Origin: Oegoconia quadripuncta
Taxonomy: Eukaryota > Arthropoda > Insecta > Lepidoptera > Autostichidae
Direction of reading: 5' to 3'
Assembly: GCA_949316235.1 (NCBI GenBank)
Contig: OX438744.1
Coordinates: 35,646,778-35,710,777, forward strand
DNA: 64,000 bases
Part shown: piece by piece, positions 60,201 to 64,000 of the stretch
Position numbering within the stretch: the first letter of the stretch is position 1
How the letters are laid out: each line of letters begins with the position of its first letter
Made by a program: the position numbers and the translations under genes
The notes under the pieces: model-generated
The model's database searches: none
Told to the model about the DNA's origin: nothing
Seen by the model: only the letters and a program-made list of their open reading frames with translations

Positions 60201-61917
60201 AAGCTTCCAAAAAATTGGCGATCGCCAACCCGTCTGCTCTGTGTGGCGATTAGGGTATATTCTCCTGTGGAAAGTGATGTCTGCCAGAAATATAATTATA
60301 TACTCGTAAGTACATACTCACGAGTATATAATTATATATTATGTAGGTACACATTTACCTACATAAATAATATTGTACCGAACCGCAATAAACCCCATAA
60401 TGTCCAAATTTTATCTACACTCGATAAAACTGATAAAATTAAACGACCCATCAAACCGTTGAATGAATTGATCGTATAAATCAAACAGAATTATTGAGTT
60501 GCTCCAATGCTAATATTGTTTTTCAAGTACATATAAAATTACAAATTGATGTTCAGAAATCCAACTCGGATAGACAGCAGGAAACTGCGCAATATCATCT
60601 CATCAAAACACCCGTGGTTAAAGACGAAAGTCAATGAATGTGTGTTACCGGTGACTGATGGATGACTTTTCGCAGTAAATGGTCCTCATTATGGATCTCA
60701 TTAAGGTCACGCAATGAGCTGTGAACAGAGCGTTGCTCAGCTCAGATCGAATCAAGAACGAAGAATCCGTAGAAGACCGAAAAGCAGTGACATCGTAATA
60801 AAATGTGCATAGGGCATTTTTTTTATTGATAGATAAAAGATTTATTTGCATATTCAGCATATATCACGAGCAATCTGTAAAATTTCAACATACTAAAACA
60901 ACGAATATAGTACACAGATTAACAAAATAAAAAGACGAAAACGTCATCCTCTTTTGGGACATGGACCCTAATACAGTTGCTGCGTTACCTCACTGAACAG
61001 CTAGACTAAGACGTTGATCGAGGTACGCGCCAGCCCGTAGATCACACGAGGCCAGAACCTGGTTGAGTGGTGCTGGACAAACTACTGAGTGTCCGATGAC
61101 CGTGGGCCTATAATCTCTACAGCAAGTCCCAAAAACTCATGGTAACTTTTTTTTTATGCACAACAAGTGACCTCTATCACACCTGATGTTAAGTGGAGAT
61201 GAGGCCGAATGTGGTAGCGTACTGACCCGGAAACCCCAACTTATTTGGGTGACTGGCTATGTTATGTCTGACAACCGGAACACCACAATGCTATTAAAAC
61301 TGCTGTTTGGCGGCAGATTTAGATAAGATGGTGGTAGCTAGCCAGGCGGACAACCAAACTGAGTACTAAATATGTACCCCGCTGGGGAATGAACCCGTGA
61401 CCTCCGAATCGTAAACCCAATGTTGTTTACATTGAGCCACGGAGGTGGTTACCGAGTAACGATGAGTATTTGCGGCGCTTGAGTAGCTGGGTTTCCGGAG
61501 GTTATCATGGCGGTTTTGGGGATGTGATGATGTTTCAGGGCATTTCTAAATTTCCGCCTAGCTATCTACCACAATCCTTGTCTAGGTCTGCCGCCAGCAG
61601 CAATGTTGTGATCCGGCTGGACTGGCTAAGTTGGGGGCTTTCGGGTAAGCGCACTTCCACCACCGGCTTTATCTTCACTTAATAGATCAAGCGTTACCCC
61701 GTCATGCACAAAAAAAGAGCTTGTGGGTACAACTCACCTGAGCACCATTTTGGACGAGTAGTTTAACCACCGTCTCCTGCCCTGCTAGTGATGCGATGTG
61801 AAGGGCAGTATTGCCCTTCTTGGTGGCAGCATCGATGGAGGCGCCCCGATCCAGGAGTTCCCTGACCACTTCGACGTGACCATCTTTGGATGCCAGATGG
61901 ATGGCGTTGAGGCCGTT
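15135..61917 (-). CDS. Ank2: Ank2-type giant ankyrin, 48 exons, 5'-partial
   Basis: This is a giant ankyrin, a membrane adaptor that links membrane proteins (through ankyrin repeats) to the spectrin skeleton (through ZU5/UPA). Forty-eight exons with GT/AG borders chain in frame to 5449 residues plus stop; the N-terminal exon(s) lie right of the window. Residues counted from the first in-window codon: ankyrin repeats about 1-745, linker 746-870, ZU5/UPA about 870-1368, death domain about 1368-1472, tail 1473-5449 rich in Ser, Glu, Lys and Asp. The tail, with exons of 1173, 495, 778, 1094, 1117 and 5698 nt, identifies insect Ank2, not the short Ank1. In Drosophila, long Ank2 isoforms act in axons and at presynaptic terminals and contact microtubules; that role is inferred here. 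Isoforms lacking the tail are likely but not visible. The exact C-terminus is uncertain. Confidence 0.93.
15552..15708 (-). CDS. Ank2: Ank2 exon 47: C-terminal region
   Basis: 157 nt, phase 0 in, 1 out. Contains [19 protein letters not shown] and [16 protein letters not shown]. Confidence 0.9.
16226..16383 (-). CDS. Ank2: Ank2 exon 46: conserved C-terminal region
   Basis: 158 nt, phase 1 in, 0 out. Contains [18 protein letters not shown]. An overlapping open frame from 16499 with a hydrophobic stretch is in another frame and is not used. Confidence 0.9.
16722..16958 (+). repeat. Dispersed lepidopteran repeat
   Basis: Starts ACTAATATTATAAATGCGAA and ends in GCGAAGCCGCGGTCGGAAAG-CTAGT. A second, inverted copy lies at 62145-62362. 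Very common type in Lepidoptera; class uncertain. Confidence 0.6.
17120..17210 (+). mobile_element. SINE family A, head fragment
   Basis: ACGACCTGTTTGGTGTAGTG and GGGTTCGAATCCCGC are the tRNA-like boxes; the body is lost. Not a functional tRNA. Confidence 0.65.
17485..17609 (-). CDS. Ank2: Ank2 exon 45: conserved C-terminal region
   Basis: 125 nt, phase 2 in, 1 out. Contains [19 protein letters not shown] and PMTGSLTSG, which I recognise as conserved near the Ank2 C-terminus of insects. Confidence 0.9.
17610..18245. other. Ank2 intron, no further feature
   Basis: AT-rich intron between exons 45 and 44. No extra exon or repeat recognised. Confidence 0.6.
18246..23943 (-). CDS. Ank2: Ank2 exon 44: giant 5.7-kb tail exon
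   Basis: A single open exon of 5698 nt (about 1899 residues), phase 1 in, 2 out. It starts [19 protein letters not shown] and is mostly acidic, Ser-rich and probably disordered. Visible internal repeats are two 85-residue-spaced copies around [12 protein letters not shown] / [12 protein letters not shown] (about 20380-20690), two copies of SSLxEFExLE (about 19290-19500), and a basic GSPSQK heptad array (19060-19185). The end at 18246 is the GTAAAT donor; reading on stops within one codon. This matches the giant exon of neuronal long Ank2 isoforms in other insects. No enzyme domain or membrane segment is seen. Confidence 0.93.
19060..19185 (-). repeat. Ank2: Coding heptad array GSPSQK
   Basis: A 21-nt tandem repeat within exon 44 encodes successive GSP-S/N-QK/R-x heptads, giving KSGS and KGGS steps. 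It is basic in an otherwise acidic tail. Units differ at third positions, so selection on the protein is likely. Confidence 0.85.
23944..25062. other. Ank2 intron before the giant exon
   Basis: No repeat recognised. A strong donor (CTATAG/GTAAGT, about 24435) follows a pyrimidine tract, but the frames it would close contain stops. Confidence 0.5.
25063..25158 (-). CDS. Ank2: Ank2 exon 43: short tail exon
   Basis: 96 nt, phase 1 in and out, so it can be skipped without loss of frame. Contains [18 protein letters not shown]. Confidence 0.82.
25299..25412 (-). CDS. Ank2: Ank2 exon 42: short tail exon
   Basis: 114 nt, phase 1 in and out. Contains [19 protein letters not shown], a Pro-rich possible docking motif. 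Confidence 0.86.
25490..26606 (-). CDS. Ank2: Ank2 exon 41: long tail exon with internal repeats
   Basis: 1117 nt, phase 0 in, 1 out. Ser/Lys/Asp-rich with near-repeated stretches such as [15 protein letters not shown] and [15 protein letters not shown]. The start is set by the TTTTTAG acceptor at 26607. Confidence 0.9.
26684..26820 (-). CDS. Ank2: Ank2 exon 40: short tail exon with DSLDD motif
   Basis: 137 nt, phase 1 in, 0 out. Contains [18 protein letters not shown] at its 3' end, very close to the motif in exon 38. Confidence 0.87.
26918..27985 (+). repeat. Dispersed repeat, CGGCCAAGTGCG type
   Basis: Begins ACCGGCCAAGTGCGTGTCGG and ends near GACAGACAGACGGACA then CACGGAACCTAAA. I know this as a frequent insect repeat. 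It fills most of the intron between exons 40 and 39. Confidence 0.6.
28222..29315 (-). CDS. Ank2: Ank2 exon 39: long tail exon
   Basis: 1094 nt, phase 2 in, 1 out. Contains [15 protein letters not shown] and, near its end, [19 protein letters not shown]. The donor GTTGGT at 28221 joins in frame to exon 40. Confidence 0.87.
29389..29500 (-). CDS. Ank2: Ank2 exon 38: short tail exon with DSLDD motif
   Basis: 112 nt, phase 1 in, 2 out. Contains [16 protein letters not shown]. Its phases fit both neighbours although the intron before it is 2.9 kb. Confidence 0.85.
29501..30720. other. Ank2 intron, AT-rich
   Basis: Left part of the intron between exons 38 and 37. Nothing identifiable except T/A-rich runs. 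Confidence 0.5.
30722..30905 (+). mobile_element. SINE family B, 3' part
   Basis: GGTAGGGCATTTTAAATGTC through ATCAAGTGTGATTG; the head is missing. Confidence 0.65.
31002..31756. mobile_element. Foldback mariner-like element, 755 bp
   Basis: Ends CAGGGCGTCCCAAAGTTATG and its inverse, flanked by TA on both sides (the mariner/Tc target duplication). The arms (about 31002-31250 and 31508-31756) are nearly perfect inverted repeats. The interior is short and has no transposase. It sits in the intron between exons 38 and 37. Confidence 0.85.
31889..32418. mobile_element. Inverted-repeat MITE, intact copy
   Basis: About 530 bp with two roughly 200-bp diverged inverted arms starting GTCCAGTAAGG; the arms share TTGCTTTAGATATAATATAGG and its inverse. 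A second, disrupted copy lies at 38825-40610. No ORF. Confidence 0.7.
32439..32663 (-). CDS. Ank2: Ank2 exon 37: tail exon
   Basis: 225 nt, phase 1 in and out. Contains [17 protein letters not shown]. The donor is GTTAGT; reading through meets a stop at once. Confidence 0.85.
32736..33513 (-). CDS. Ank2: Ank2 exon 36: tail exon
   Basis: 778 nt, phase 0 in, 1 out. Contains [12 protein letters not shown] and a run of short KISSE/DKISSE repeats ([22 protein letters not shown]). Confidence 0.9.
33656..34150 (-). CDS. Ank2: Ank2 exon 35: tail exon
   Basis: 165 codons, phase 0. Contains [18 protein letters not shown] and [11 protein letters not shown], two copies of the recurring DSL motif. Confidence 0.9.
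34255..35427 (-). CDS. Ank2: Ank2 exon 34: long tail exon
   Basis: 391 codons, phase 0 in and out. Disordered-looking, rich in Lys, Glu, Ser and Thr, with short helical stretches such as [13 protein letters not shown]. Contains the motif [17 protein letters not shown], a diverged member of the DSLDD motif family seen in later exons. Confidence 0.9.
35509..35672 (-). CDS. Ank2: Ank2 exon 33: basic tail segment
   Basis: 164 nt, phase 1 in, 0 out. Lys-rich and probably helical ([19 protein letters not shown]). Drosophila Ank2 has a similar AERREKIVKRLS-type stretch just after its death domain, as I recall. Confidence 0.88.
35762..35938 (-). CDS. Ank2: Ank2 exon 32: acidic tail
   Basis: 177 nt, phase 1 in and out. 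Low-complexity acidic sequence ending [13 protein letters not shown]. No domain is seen. Confidence 0.88.
36543..36683 (-). CDS. Ank2: Ank2 exon 31: end of death domain
   Basis: 141 nt, phase 1 in and out. [16 protein letters not shown] completes the death domain; [16 protein letters not shown] begins the charged tail. Confidence 0.92.
36957..37172. repeat. Imperfect long hairpin in intron
   Basis: Two arms of about 95-105 nt are inverted copies: TTCTTTTAAAATCGAATTTC pairs with the GAAATTCGATTTTAAAAGAA near 37127. The apex is ATGTTATGAGTATGATTCAT-like sequence. It lies 150 nt from the death-domain exon 30 and is probably a foldback MITE. Confidence 0.8.
37322..37491 (-). CDS. Ank2: Ank2 exon 30: death domain
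   Basis: 170 nt, phase 2 in, 1 out. Contains [19 protein letters not shown] and [13 protein letters not shown], the ankyrin death-domain helices. Confidence 0.94.
37740..37815 (+). repeat. Retroelement-like tail beside exon 29 donor
   Basis: GTGTACCCT repeats, then AATAAAGAATTTTTGACTGT, in the style of a LINE 3' end. It stops 2 nt from the exon 29 donor. Confidence 0.4.
37819..37949 (-). CDS. Ank2: Ank2 exon 29: end of UPA and linker to death domain
   Basis: 131 nt, phase 0 in, 2 out. Starts [13 protein letters not shown] (end of UPA) and goes through a short linker to WRQRLSDPR. Confidence 0.9.
38045..38535 (+). pseudogene. Jockey-like LINE reverse-transcriptase fragment
   Basis: Frameshifted coding remains: [18 protein letters not shown], then [11 protein letters not shown], then [19 protein letters not shown]. 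These are typical of the C-terminal part of LINE ORF2. Stops and shifts show it is dead. It ends about 20 nt from exon 28. Confidence 0.75.
38557..38769 (-). CDS. Ank2: Ank2 exon 28: UPA region
   Basis: 71 codons, phase 0. Contains [18 protein letters not shown] and [16 protein letters not shown]. The intron before it (38770-43067) is the most transposon-rich of the gene. Confidence 0.94.
39317..40154. mobile_element. Foldback mariner-like element, 838 bp, with transposase remnant
   Basis: Same ends as the element at 31002 (CAGGGCGTCCC), TA on both sides, arms about 39317-39555 and 39913-40154. Unlike the shorter one it keeps a transposase fragment in its centre. Confidence 0.85.
39663..39912 (-). 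pseudogene. Mariner-like transposase C-terminal fragment
   Basis: About 82 codons, open, containing [19 protein letters not shown] then [27 protein letters not shown] carries the last acidic residue of the DDE/D triad. The N-terminal two thirds are missing, so it is inactive. Confidence 0.8.
40632..40800 (+). mobile_element. SINE family A, diverged copy
   Basis: A tRNA-like head remnant with GGATTCAAATTCCGCTAGG, then GCATGATGAATACGGACAC. Confidence 0.55.
40855..40985 (+). repeat. Dispersed repeat, GGGCGTCAAACGAGC type
   Basis: CGAGCATGCGGGTCACCTGA then CACCGCCGCCCATGG and GCGTTGCCGGCCTTT. A frequent lepidopteran repeat as I recall it. Confidence 0.55.
41380..41463 (+). repeat. LINE-like 3' tail with (TCTA)n
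   Basis: ATAAACGCTTTATCTATCTA ends in about five TCTA units, in the style of a LINE tail. Confidence 0.5.
41648..41952 (-). mobile_element. SINE family C
   Basis: On minus: GGCTCAGCGGTTAAGACGCG at the head, then the body with ATGCCTGAGAAATAAACATT, to a TGATGA-rich end. Same family as 59356-59649. Confidence 0.7.
42028..42282 (-). mobile_element. SINE family A, copy with variant tail
   Basis: Head GACGACCTGTTTGGTGTAGTG (minus, ending 42282), with GGTTCGAATCCCGC. The tail TACAGCGCCATCTAGG is also seen near 39205. Confidence 0.7.
42575..43020. other. Unidentified intron sequence
   Basis: An open frame at 42767-42997 (plus) does not look like a known protein. Sequence around 42735 (GCTGAATTTGAATACGTG) looks repeat-like, family unknown. 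Confidence 0.3.
43068..43233 (-). CDS. Ank2: Ank2 exon 27: UPA region
   Basis: 166 nt, phase 2 in, 0 out. Contains [15 protein letters not shown] and [18 protein letters not shown]. Confidence 0.95.
43347..43506 (-). CDS. Ank2: Ank2 exon 26: second ZU5/UPA
   Basis: 160 nt, phase 1 in, 2 out. Contains [19 protein letters not shown], conserved in ankyrins. Confidence 0.95.
43507..45960. other. Ank2 intron between exons 26 and 25
   Basis: AT-rich; no transposon recognised. Contains the candidate alternative first exon at 45034-45187 and a GC-richer stretch at about 45050-45190. Confidence 0.5.
45034..45187 (-). CDS. Candidate alternative first exon inside Ank2
   Basis: Lies in the 2.45-kb intron between exons 25 and 26. 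An ATG at 45187 opens a frame that is Cys-rich and hydrophobic, then basic ([15 protein letters not shown]), and ends at a GTAAAA donor in phase 1, which fits exon 26. The stretch is more CpG-rich than its surroundings. It could start a short ankyrin lacking the repeats; chance is a real alternative. Confidence 0.2.
45961..46168 (-). CDS. Ank2: Ank2 exon 25: second ZU5
   Basis: 208 nt, phase 0 in, 1 out. Contains [19 protein letters not shown] and [13 protein letters not shown], then [12 protein letters not shown]. Confidence 0.95.
46169..48066. other. Ank2 intron, no further feature
   Basis: AT-rich intron between exons 25 and 24. No exon or repeat family recognised. The following intron, 48156-48889, is likewise empty. 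Confidence 0.55.
48067..48155 (-). CDS. Ank2: Ank2 exon 24: between the two ZU5 domains
   Basis: 89 nt, phase 1 in, 0 out. Contains [19 protein letters not shown]. Confidence 0.94.
48890..49015 (-). CDS. Ank2: Ank2 exon 23: ZU5
   Basis: 126 nt, phase 1 in and out. Contains [19 protein letters not shown] and GPEG, the end of the first ZU5. Confidence 0.95.
49184..49344 (-). CDS. Ank2: Ank2 exon 22: ZU5
   Basis: 161 nt, phase 2 in, 1 out. Contains [19 protein letters not shown] and [10 protein letters not shown]. Confidence 0.95.
49679..49783 (-). CDS. Ank2: Ank2 exon 21: ZU5
   Basis: 105 nt, phase 2 in and out. Contains [19 protein letters not shown], conserved ZU5 sequence. Confidence 0.95.
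49871..49990 (-). CDS. Ank2: Ank2 exon 20: start of ZU5
   Basis: 120 nt, phase 2 in and out. Contains [17 protein letters not shown], the start of the first ZU5 domain, which binds beta-spectrin. The DAR tripeptide, which I recall as needed for spectrin binding in vertebrate ankyrins, is intact. Confidence 0.95.
50284..50304 (-). CDS. Ank2: Ank2 exon 19: 21-nt microexon
   Basis: A 21-nt exon, phase 2 in and out, giving KKLQWKN across its junctions. It supplies the basic/Trp motif that precedes [12 protein letters not shown] in ankyrins. The acceptor follows a run of T on the minus strand and the donor is GTAAGT. Confidence 0.85.
50604..50718 (-). CDS. Ank2: Ank2 exon 18: linker, variable
   Basis: 115 nt, phase 1 in, 2 out. 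Starts [17 protein letters not shown]. The GTCAGT donor at 50603 is chosen because it alone restores the frame into the next small exon; reading on gives an in-frame stop at 50426. Confidence 0.78.
50976..51128 (-). CDS. Ank2: Ank2 exon 17: linker between ankyrin repeats and ZU5
   Basis: 153 nt, phase 1 in and out. Contains [19 protein letters not shown], the conserved ankyrin linker. A second possible donor lies 17 nt downstream (end 50959), but only the end at 50976 keeps frame with exon 18. Confidence 0.92.
51311..51482 (-). CDS. Ank2: Ank2 exon 16: last ankyrin repeat and linker
   Basis: 172 nt, phase 0 in, 1 out. The last repeat is [19 protein letters not shown]; it is followed by the family linker with [18 protein letters not shown] and an acidic SDSEEEGG end. 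Confidence 0.94.
51885..52040 (+). mobile_element. SINE family B, 3' part
   Basis: GTTCCGGTTGTCAGAGATAA through ATCAGGTGTGATTCAAG and an A-run. The rest of the intron 51483-52480 is unremarkable. Confidence 0.65.
52481..52574 (-). CDS. Ank2: Ank2 exon 15: ankyrin repeat
   Basis: 94 nt, phase 2 in, 0 out. Contains [19 protein letters not shown] and ends NATAT. Confidence 0.94.
52655..52776 (-). CDS. Ank2: Ank2 exon 14: ankyrin repeat
   Basis: 122 nt, phase 0 in, 2 out. Contains [19 protein letters not shown]. Confidence 0.94.
53090..53235 (+). pseudogene. LINE reverse-transcriptase fragment
   Basis: [13 protein letters not shown] at about 53143-53181 matches the conserved GVPQGSVLGP block of LINE reverse transcriptases. 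Only a short piece remains. Confidence 0.55.
53334..53477 (-). CDS. Ank2: Ank2 exon 13: ankyrin repeats
   Basis: 48 codons, phase 0. Starts [19 protein letters not shown], then [19 protein letters not shown]. Confidence 0.95.
53745..53891 (-). CDS. Ank2: Ank2 exon 12: ankyrin repeats
   Basis: 49 codons, phase 0. Contains [19 protein letters not shown] and [12 protein letters not shown]. Confidence 0.95.
53960..54028 (+). repeat. LINE-like tail, copy of 11770-11866
   Basis: ATTTAAATGTACCTTCCTTG then CAATAAAGCGTATTTGATTG ends in GATT units, as at 11800-11866. Confidence 0.6.
54150..54287 (-). CDS. Ank2: Ank2 exon 11: ankyrin repeat
   Basis: 46 codons, phase 0. Contains [19 protein letters not shown]. 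Confidence 0.95.
54688..54786 (-). CDS. Ank2: Ank2 exon 10: one ankyrin repeat
   Basis: Exactly 33 codons, phase 0, i.e. one repeat length. Contains [17 protein letters not shown]. Confidence 0.95.
55130..55333 (-). CDS. Ank2: Ank2 exon 9: ankyrin repeats
   Basis: 68 codons, phase 0. Contains [18 protein letters not shown] and [15 protein letters not shown], two repeats. Confidence 0.95.
55682..55842 (-). CDS. Ank2: Ank2 exon 8: ankyrin repeats
   Basis: 161 nt, phase 1 in, 0 out. Contains [19 protein letters not shown] and [13 protein letters not shown]. Confidence 0.95.
56221..56327 (-). CDS. Ank2: Ank2 exon 7: ankyrin repeat
   Basis: 107 nt, phase 2 in, 1 out. Contains [19 protein letters not shown], the most conserved ankyrin repeat signature of the family. 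Confidence 0.95.
56495..56660. repeat. CpG-rich intronic patch
   Basis: Holds GTCGCGCGCGACGCGACGCG at about 56534 and TCTCGCGCGAC near 56608, which stand out in AT-rich surroundings. Probably part of a repeat; no exon fits. Confidence 0.35.
56790..56959 (-). CDS. Ank2: Ank2 exon 6: ankyrin repeats
   Basis: 170 nt, phase 0 in, 2 out. Contains [19 protein letters not shown] and [19 protein letters not shown]. Confidence 0.94.
57126..57286 (-). CDS. Ank2: Ank2 exon 5: ankyrin repeats
   Basis: 161 nt, phase 1 in, 0 out. Contains [19 protein letters not shown] followed by [13 protein letters not shown]. Confidence 0.94.
57455..57835 (-). pseudogene. Unidentified decayed coding-like fragment
   Basis: The minus strand reads 80 open codons ([38 protein letters not shown]), then continues in shifted frames as [11 protein letters not shown] and [19 protein letters not shown]. 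It looks like an old captured or retroposed coding sequence; I cannot name it. Confidence 0.35.
58384..58549 (-). CDS. Ank2: Ank2 exon 4: ankyrin repeats
   Basis: 166 nt, phase 0 in, 1 out. Contains [19 protein letters not shown] and [12 protein letters not shown]. Confidence 0.94.
58585..58800 (+). repeat. Dispersed GC-rich repeat
   Basis: ATCCGTGCCCCATGAGGAGG, CGCCATCCGGGTACGAAGC and CGAAGAAGGTCGCCGTTAGG are familiar from lepidopteran repeats. Confidence 0.55.
58840..58995 (-). CDS. Ank2: Ank2 exon 3: ankyrin repeats
   Basis: 52 codons, phase 0. Contains [19 protein letters not shown] and then [17 protein letters not shown], the expected order for ankyrin repeats 5-6. Confidence 0.95.
59210..59335 (+). 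pseudogene. RTE-like LINE C-terminal fragment
   Basis: [19 protein letters not shown] corresponds to the RP-x-RW-x-DDL-x-KVAG stretch at the end of RTE/BovB ORFs. Confidence 0.6.
59356..59649 (+). mobile_element. SINE family C
   Basis: Head GTGTCTCAGCAGTTAAGACG and GGATTCGATTTCCAGGCAGG (tRNA-like), body with CTGCATGCCTGAGAAATAAA, end (GATGAT)n. Confidence 0.75.
59849..59965 (-). CDS. Ank2: Ank2 exon 2: ankyrin repeat
   Basis: 39 codons, phase 0. Contains [19 protein letters not shown], the repeat found at this place in animal ankyrins. Borders CAG/GTGAAC and GAG/GTAAGT. Confidence 0.95.
60540..60800 (+). pseudogene. RTE-like LINE fragment
   Basis: [13 protein letters not shown] and, after shifts, KVTQ-x-AVNRALL and DRIKNEE match the KTKV-CVLPV...RVTQRAMERAML...IRNEE order of RTE/BovB ORFs. 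Confidence 0.6.
61149..61450 (-). mobile_element. SINE family B, full copy
   Basis: The minus strand starts CCACCTCCGTGGCTCAATG and runs to a T-run on plus at 61149. Confidence 0.7.
61478..61712 (+). mobile_element. SINE family B, diverged inverted copy
   Basis: Opposite orientation to the previous copy, 28 bp away, ending in an A-run 25 bp from exon 1 (61738). Confidence 0.6.
61738..61917 (-). CDS. Ank2: Ank2 exon 1 in window: ankyrin repeats
   Basis: 60 codons, phase 0 in and out, starting [18 protein letters not shown] and ending [10 protein letters not shown]. It holds most of two ankyrin repeats, corresponding to about repeats 2-3 of the family. The preceding exon is not found between 61918 and 64000. 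Confidence 0.95.
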
Positions 61918-62144
61918 CTGTTGACAAAAATGTTTGAATAAAAAATTATAATATCAACGCGTTTTAGGGTTAACAAACAAACAAAATATTCTTTGCGCAA
62001 TTCGTTCTTAGTTTGGTTGATGGTTGTGCATTTTTAATGTCAGTCTGGCTACCTAACATCATCTCAGTCTGGCTCCTTACTGGTAGGATGAGATAGCCAA
62101 TCCTACAATTAAACTGTGGGTTTATATATAACTAACTAGCTTTC

Positions 62145-62362
62145 CGCCCGCGGCTTCTCCTTCGTGGAATAACTTTGTTTATCCCGCGGGAACTACTCAC
62201 TTTATCGGGATACAAATTATCCTATTTTTTTTTATCCAGAATATGTTCTACCTATATACCAAATTTTACCCAAATCCGTTCATCCGTTTCACCGTGATTG
62301 AGCAATAAACAAACAGACAAATACGCAAACATGCAAACTTTCTCAATTATAATATTAGTAAG
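62145..62362 (-). repeat. Dispersed lepidopteran repeat, inverted copy
   Basis: Inverse of the repeat at 16722-16958: ACTAGCTTTCCGCCCGCGGC to ATTATAATATTAGTA. Confidence 0.6.
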
Positions 62363-62499
62363 ATTGCAGTATTTGTATGGAAAATTTGGTGTTTCTTGGG
62401 GTTCCTTATATGAGAGTACTAGACTACTTATAGTAGAGTACTCGTACCATAAGTACGTTAGTACTACAGTGGCGTGTTGACAATACGATTAGTCCGAAA

Positions 62500-62855
62500 G
62501 TTTAAAATGAATCGACGTGCTATAGAATTATCCGGGGCTTGGAGTTACTCTGAGAGATAAGATCTGGAACGAGTTAATCAGCCAAAGAACCAAAGTCGGA
62601 GAGATAGCTTCAAAAGTTTGCAAGCTGAAGGGACAATGGGTAGGGCAATATCTGTCGGAGAGCGGACAATCATTGGAGCAAGCGGGTTCTGGAGTGAAGA
62701 CCACTACTGGGTAAACGTAACATGAGATGTCCCCTAGCTAGTTTGAGCAACGCATCAGCGTCAGGTGGCTAAAAACTACAGGCGCGCCTTGAGAGAGGCC
62801 TAAATCCAGCTGTGGGCTTGTATGTGCTGACGATGATGTTGAGGTAAGTCAGCCT
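62500..62855 (+). pseudogene. RTE-like LINE C-terminal fragment
   Basis: LGVTLRDKIWNELISQRTK, then VGEIASKVCKLKGQWVGQY, matches the SLRDRIRNE...RRT...VAKLKWQWAGH block near the end of RTE/BovB ORFs. It decays downstream. Confidence 0.75.
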
Positions 62856-64000
62856 ATTTCATGCTTTACGAAAACAATATTTCTTGCCAAAACAATAGAT
62901 GCCTGGTGAACAATGACTGGTAAGTAAAGGTTAATGGTTTCTACACAGCTAACTTTGGCAGCCGTCCAAGTGTTTCAATACTGCTTGGCAGTCGTCGAAA
63001 CATACCCGTTGGCAGTATTGCGCTTATTTGGCAATGTTGGCAACTATATCTAGGATAGACTCAAATGGGTCGTAAAATTATAGTTATGAATGAGCGAGAA
63101 TAATCCACAAAAACTGTTACAAAGTCTTGTGACGGCCCATTGTGTGGGAAATTTTCTCGTTCTGCCTCTAGCTCCTTCTAAATGCCGACAAAGCTGTTGG
63201 TAGAAGTAATATTGCTATATTGCCTTGTGCATCACTAACTTTGTTTTTGTCCCGCTCGTTCTTAAGATCGTTTCTGCTACATAGTGATGGGTAGTGGAAA
63301 AATTTCAGTCGGAAAAGAGTAAAAACAGTATACCAATAAGTTTTTCAATACAACCTAAACAAAAGCTGGGTAGGTTATCATCTGCCATCACGAAATATTA
63401 CATTTTTGTCATTTCTAACGATGTTCGACCGAAATACAAAAAATTTGGTTAAAGTTATTATATTTTCTCTACCAGAATAATAAAGAAAAATCAATAATTT
63501 TCCACAATTTTTTTTTTCTTTAAAATATAATTGAAATTGCGCTATGACAAAAATTACGGAAAATTACCGATTGGTGGTTTGTTTGATTGTAAACTCTACA
63601 TTAGAATAGGAATAGAAGAATAAGAATAGAATAAGAATAATTTATTTAACCACAGGTAAATTCAGTAGTTTACAACCGGTAAAATTTTGTAATATTCATT
63701 AGAATTTCTAAAAGTACGTTCCCAGCTGATGCTCATGCTAAGCATTAAAAATACTTGTGTTATAAGCATCAGCTGCTAACTCCTCAATGGACTCCTAAAT
63801 TTACAATGCAAATAATAATAAAAATATACAGTTGGAATAAACACAAATACCTAATTGTTTTTTTTTTTGTGTGTTCAATAAAGTGTATAAACAAATAAGT
63901 AAAGGCAATTTTATCCCATTGAAGGATCACTTTCAGTTAACCTAAGAGTAGCCAGAATGCCATGTTTACATAATTACATGTGTTAATATTTTTATGTATT
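62856..64000. other. Upstream Ank2 intron, AT-rich
   Basis: No N-terminal ankyrin exon is visible here. Two LINE-like tails (about 63610-63700 and 63855-63980) are present. Confidence 0.5.

Noticed and set aside
61918..64000. Ank2 N-terminal exon
   Set aside because: Searched by eye on the minus strand for the expected FLRAARAG-type start; not found.

Overview
The window looks like a piece of an insect genome, most likely a moth or butterfly. It is AT-rich, its genes are split by many short introns, and the introns hold repeat types I recognise from Lepidoptera: several tRNA-headed SINE families, tails and fragments of RTE/BovB-like and Jockey/CR1-like LINEs, and inverted-repeat DNA elements. 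The species cannot be told from the sequence. I see no rRNA, no credible functional tRNA gene and no CRISPR array.

The window is dominated by one gene on the minus strand, an ankyrin of the insect Ank2 (neuronal giant ankyrin) type. I could chain 48 exons from 61917 down to 15135. Every junction keeps frame, and the chain is 16350 nt, i.e. 5449 residues plus a stop. The 5' end, with the first one or two ankyrin repeats, lies beyond position 64000. In protein order there are about 22 ankyrin repeats (61917-51311), a linker with a 21-nt microexon (51128-50284), the ZU5 and UPA spectrin-binding region (49990-37819), a death domain (37491-36543), and a very long low-complexity acidic/Ser tail (35938-15135) that includes a single exon of 5698 nt at 18246-23943. 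The C-terminal end is ambiguous: a stop at 15135 overlaps a possible splice donor, and a good alternative terminal exon sits at 13875-13935.

At the left edge a second gene runs on the plus strand (786-6941) and is convergent with Ank2. Six exons give the last 152 residues of a protein I do not recognise, ending in ...SDVSEFDSL. About 7 kb of repeat-rich DNA separates the two 3' ends.

The introns are a record of transposition. The large intron of the left gene contains an OTU-protease-like fragment, a perfect 21-bp palindrome, and a foldback element with 229-bp arms that carry a piece of a LanC-like (LANCL) gene. Ank2 introns hold two foldback mariner-like elements with about 240-bp inverted ends, one keeping the C-terminal part of a transposase, a second inverted-repeat MITE family, and a nest at 38825-40610 in which one element has been hit by at least two later insertions. 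No dedicated new molecular system was found. The most unusual items are the LANCL capture, the repeat architecture of the ankyrin tail, and the alternative Ank2 ends.
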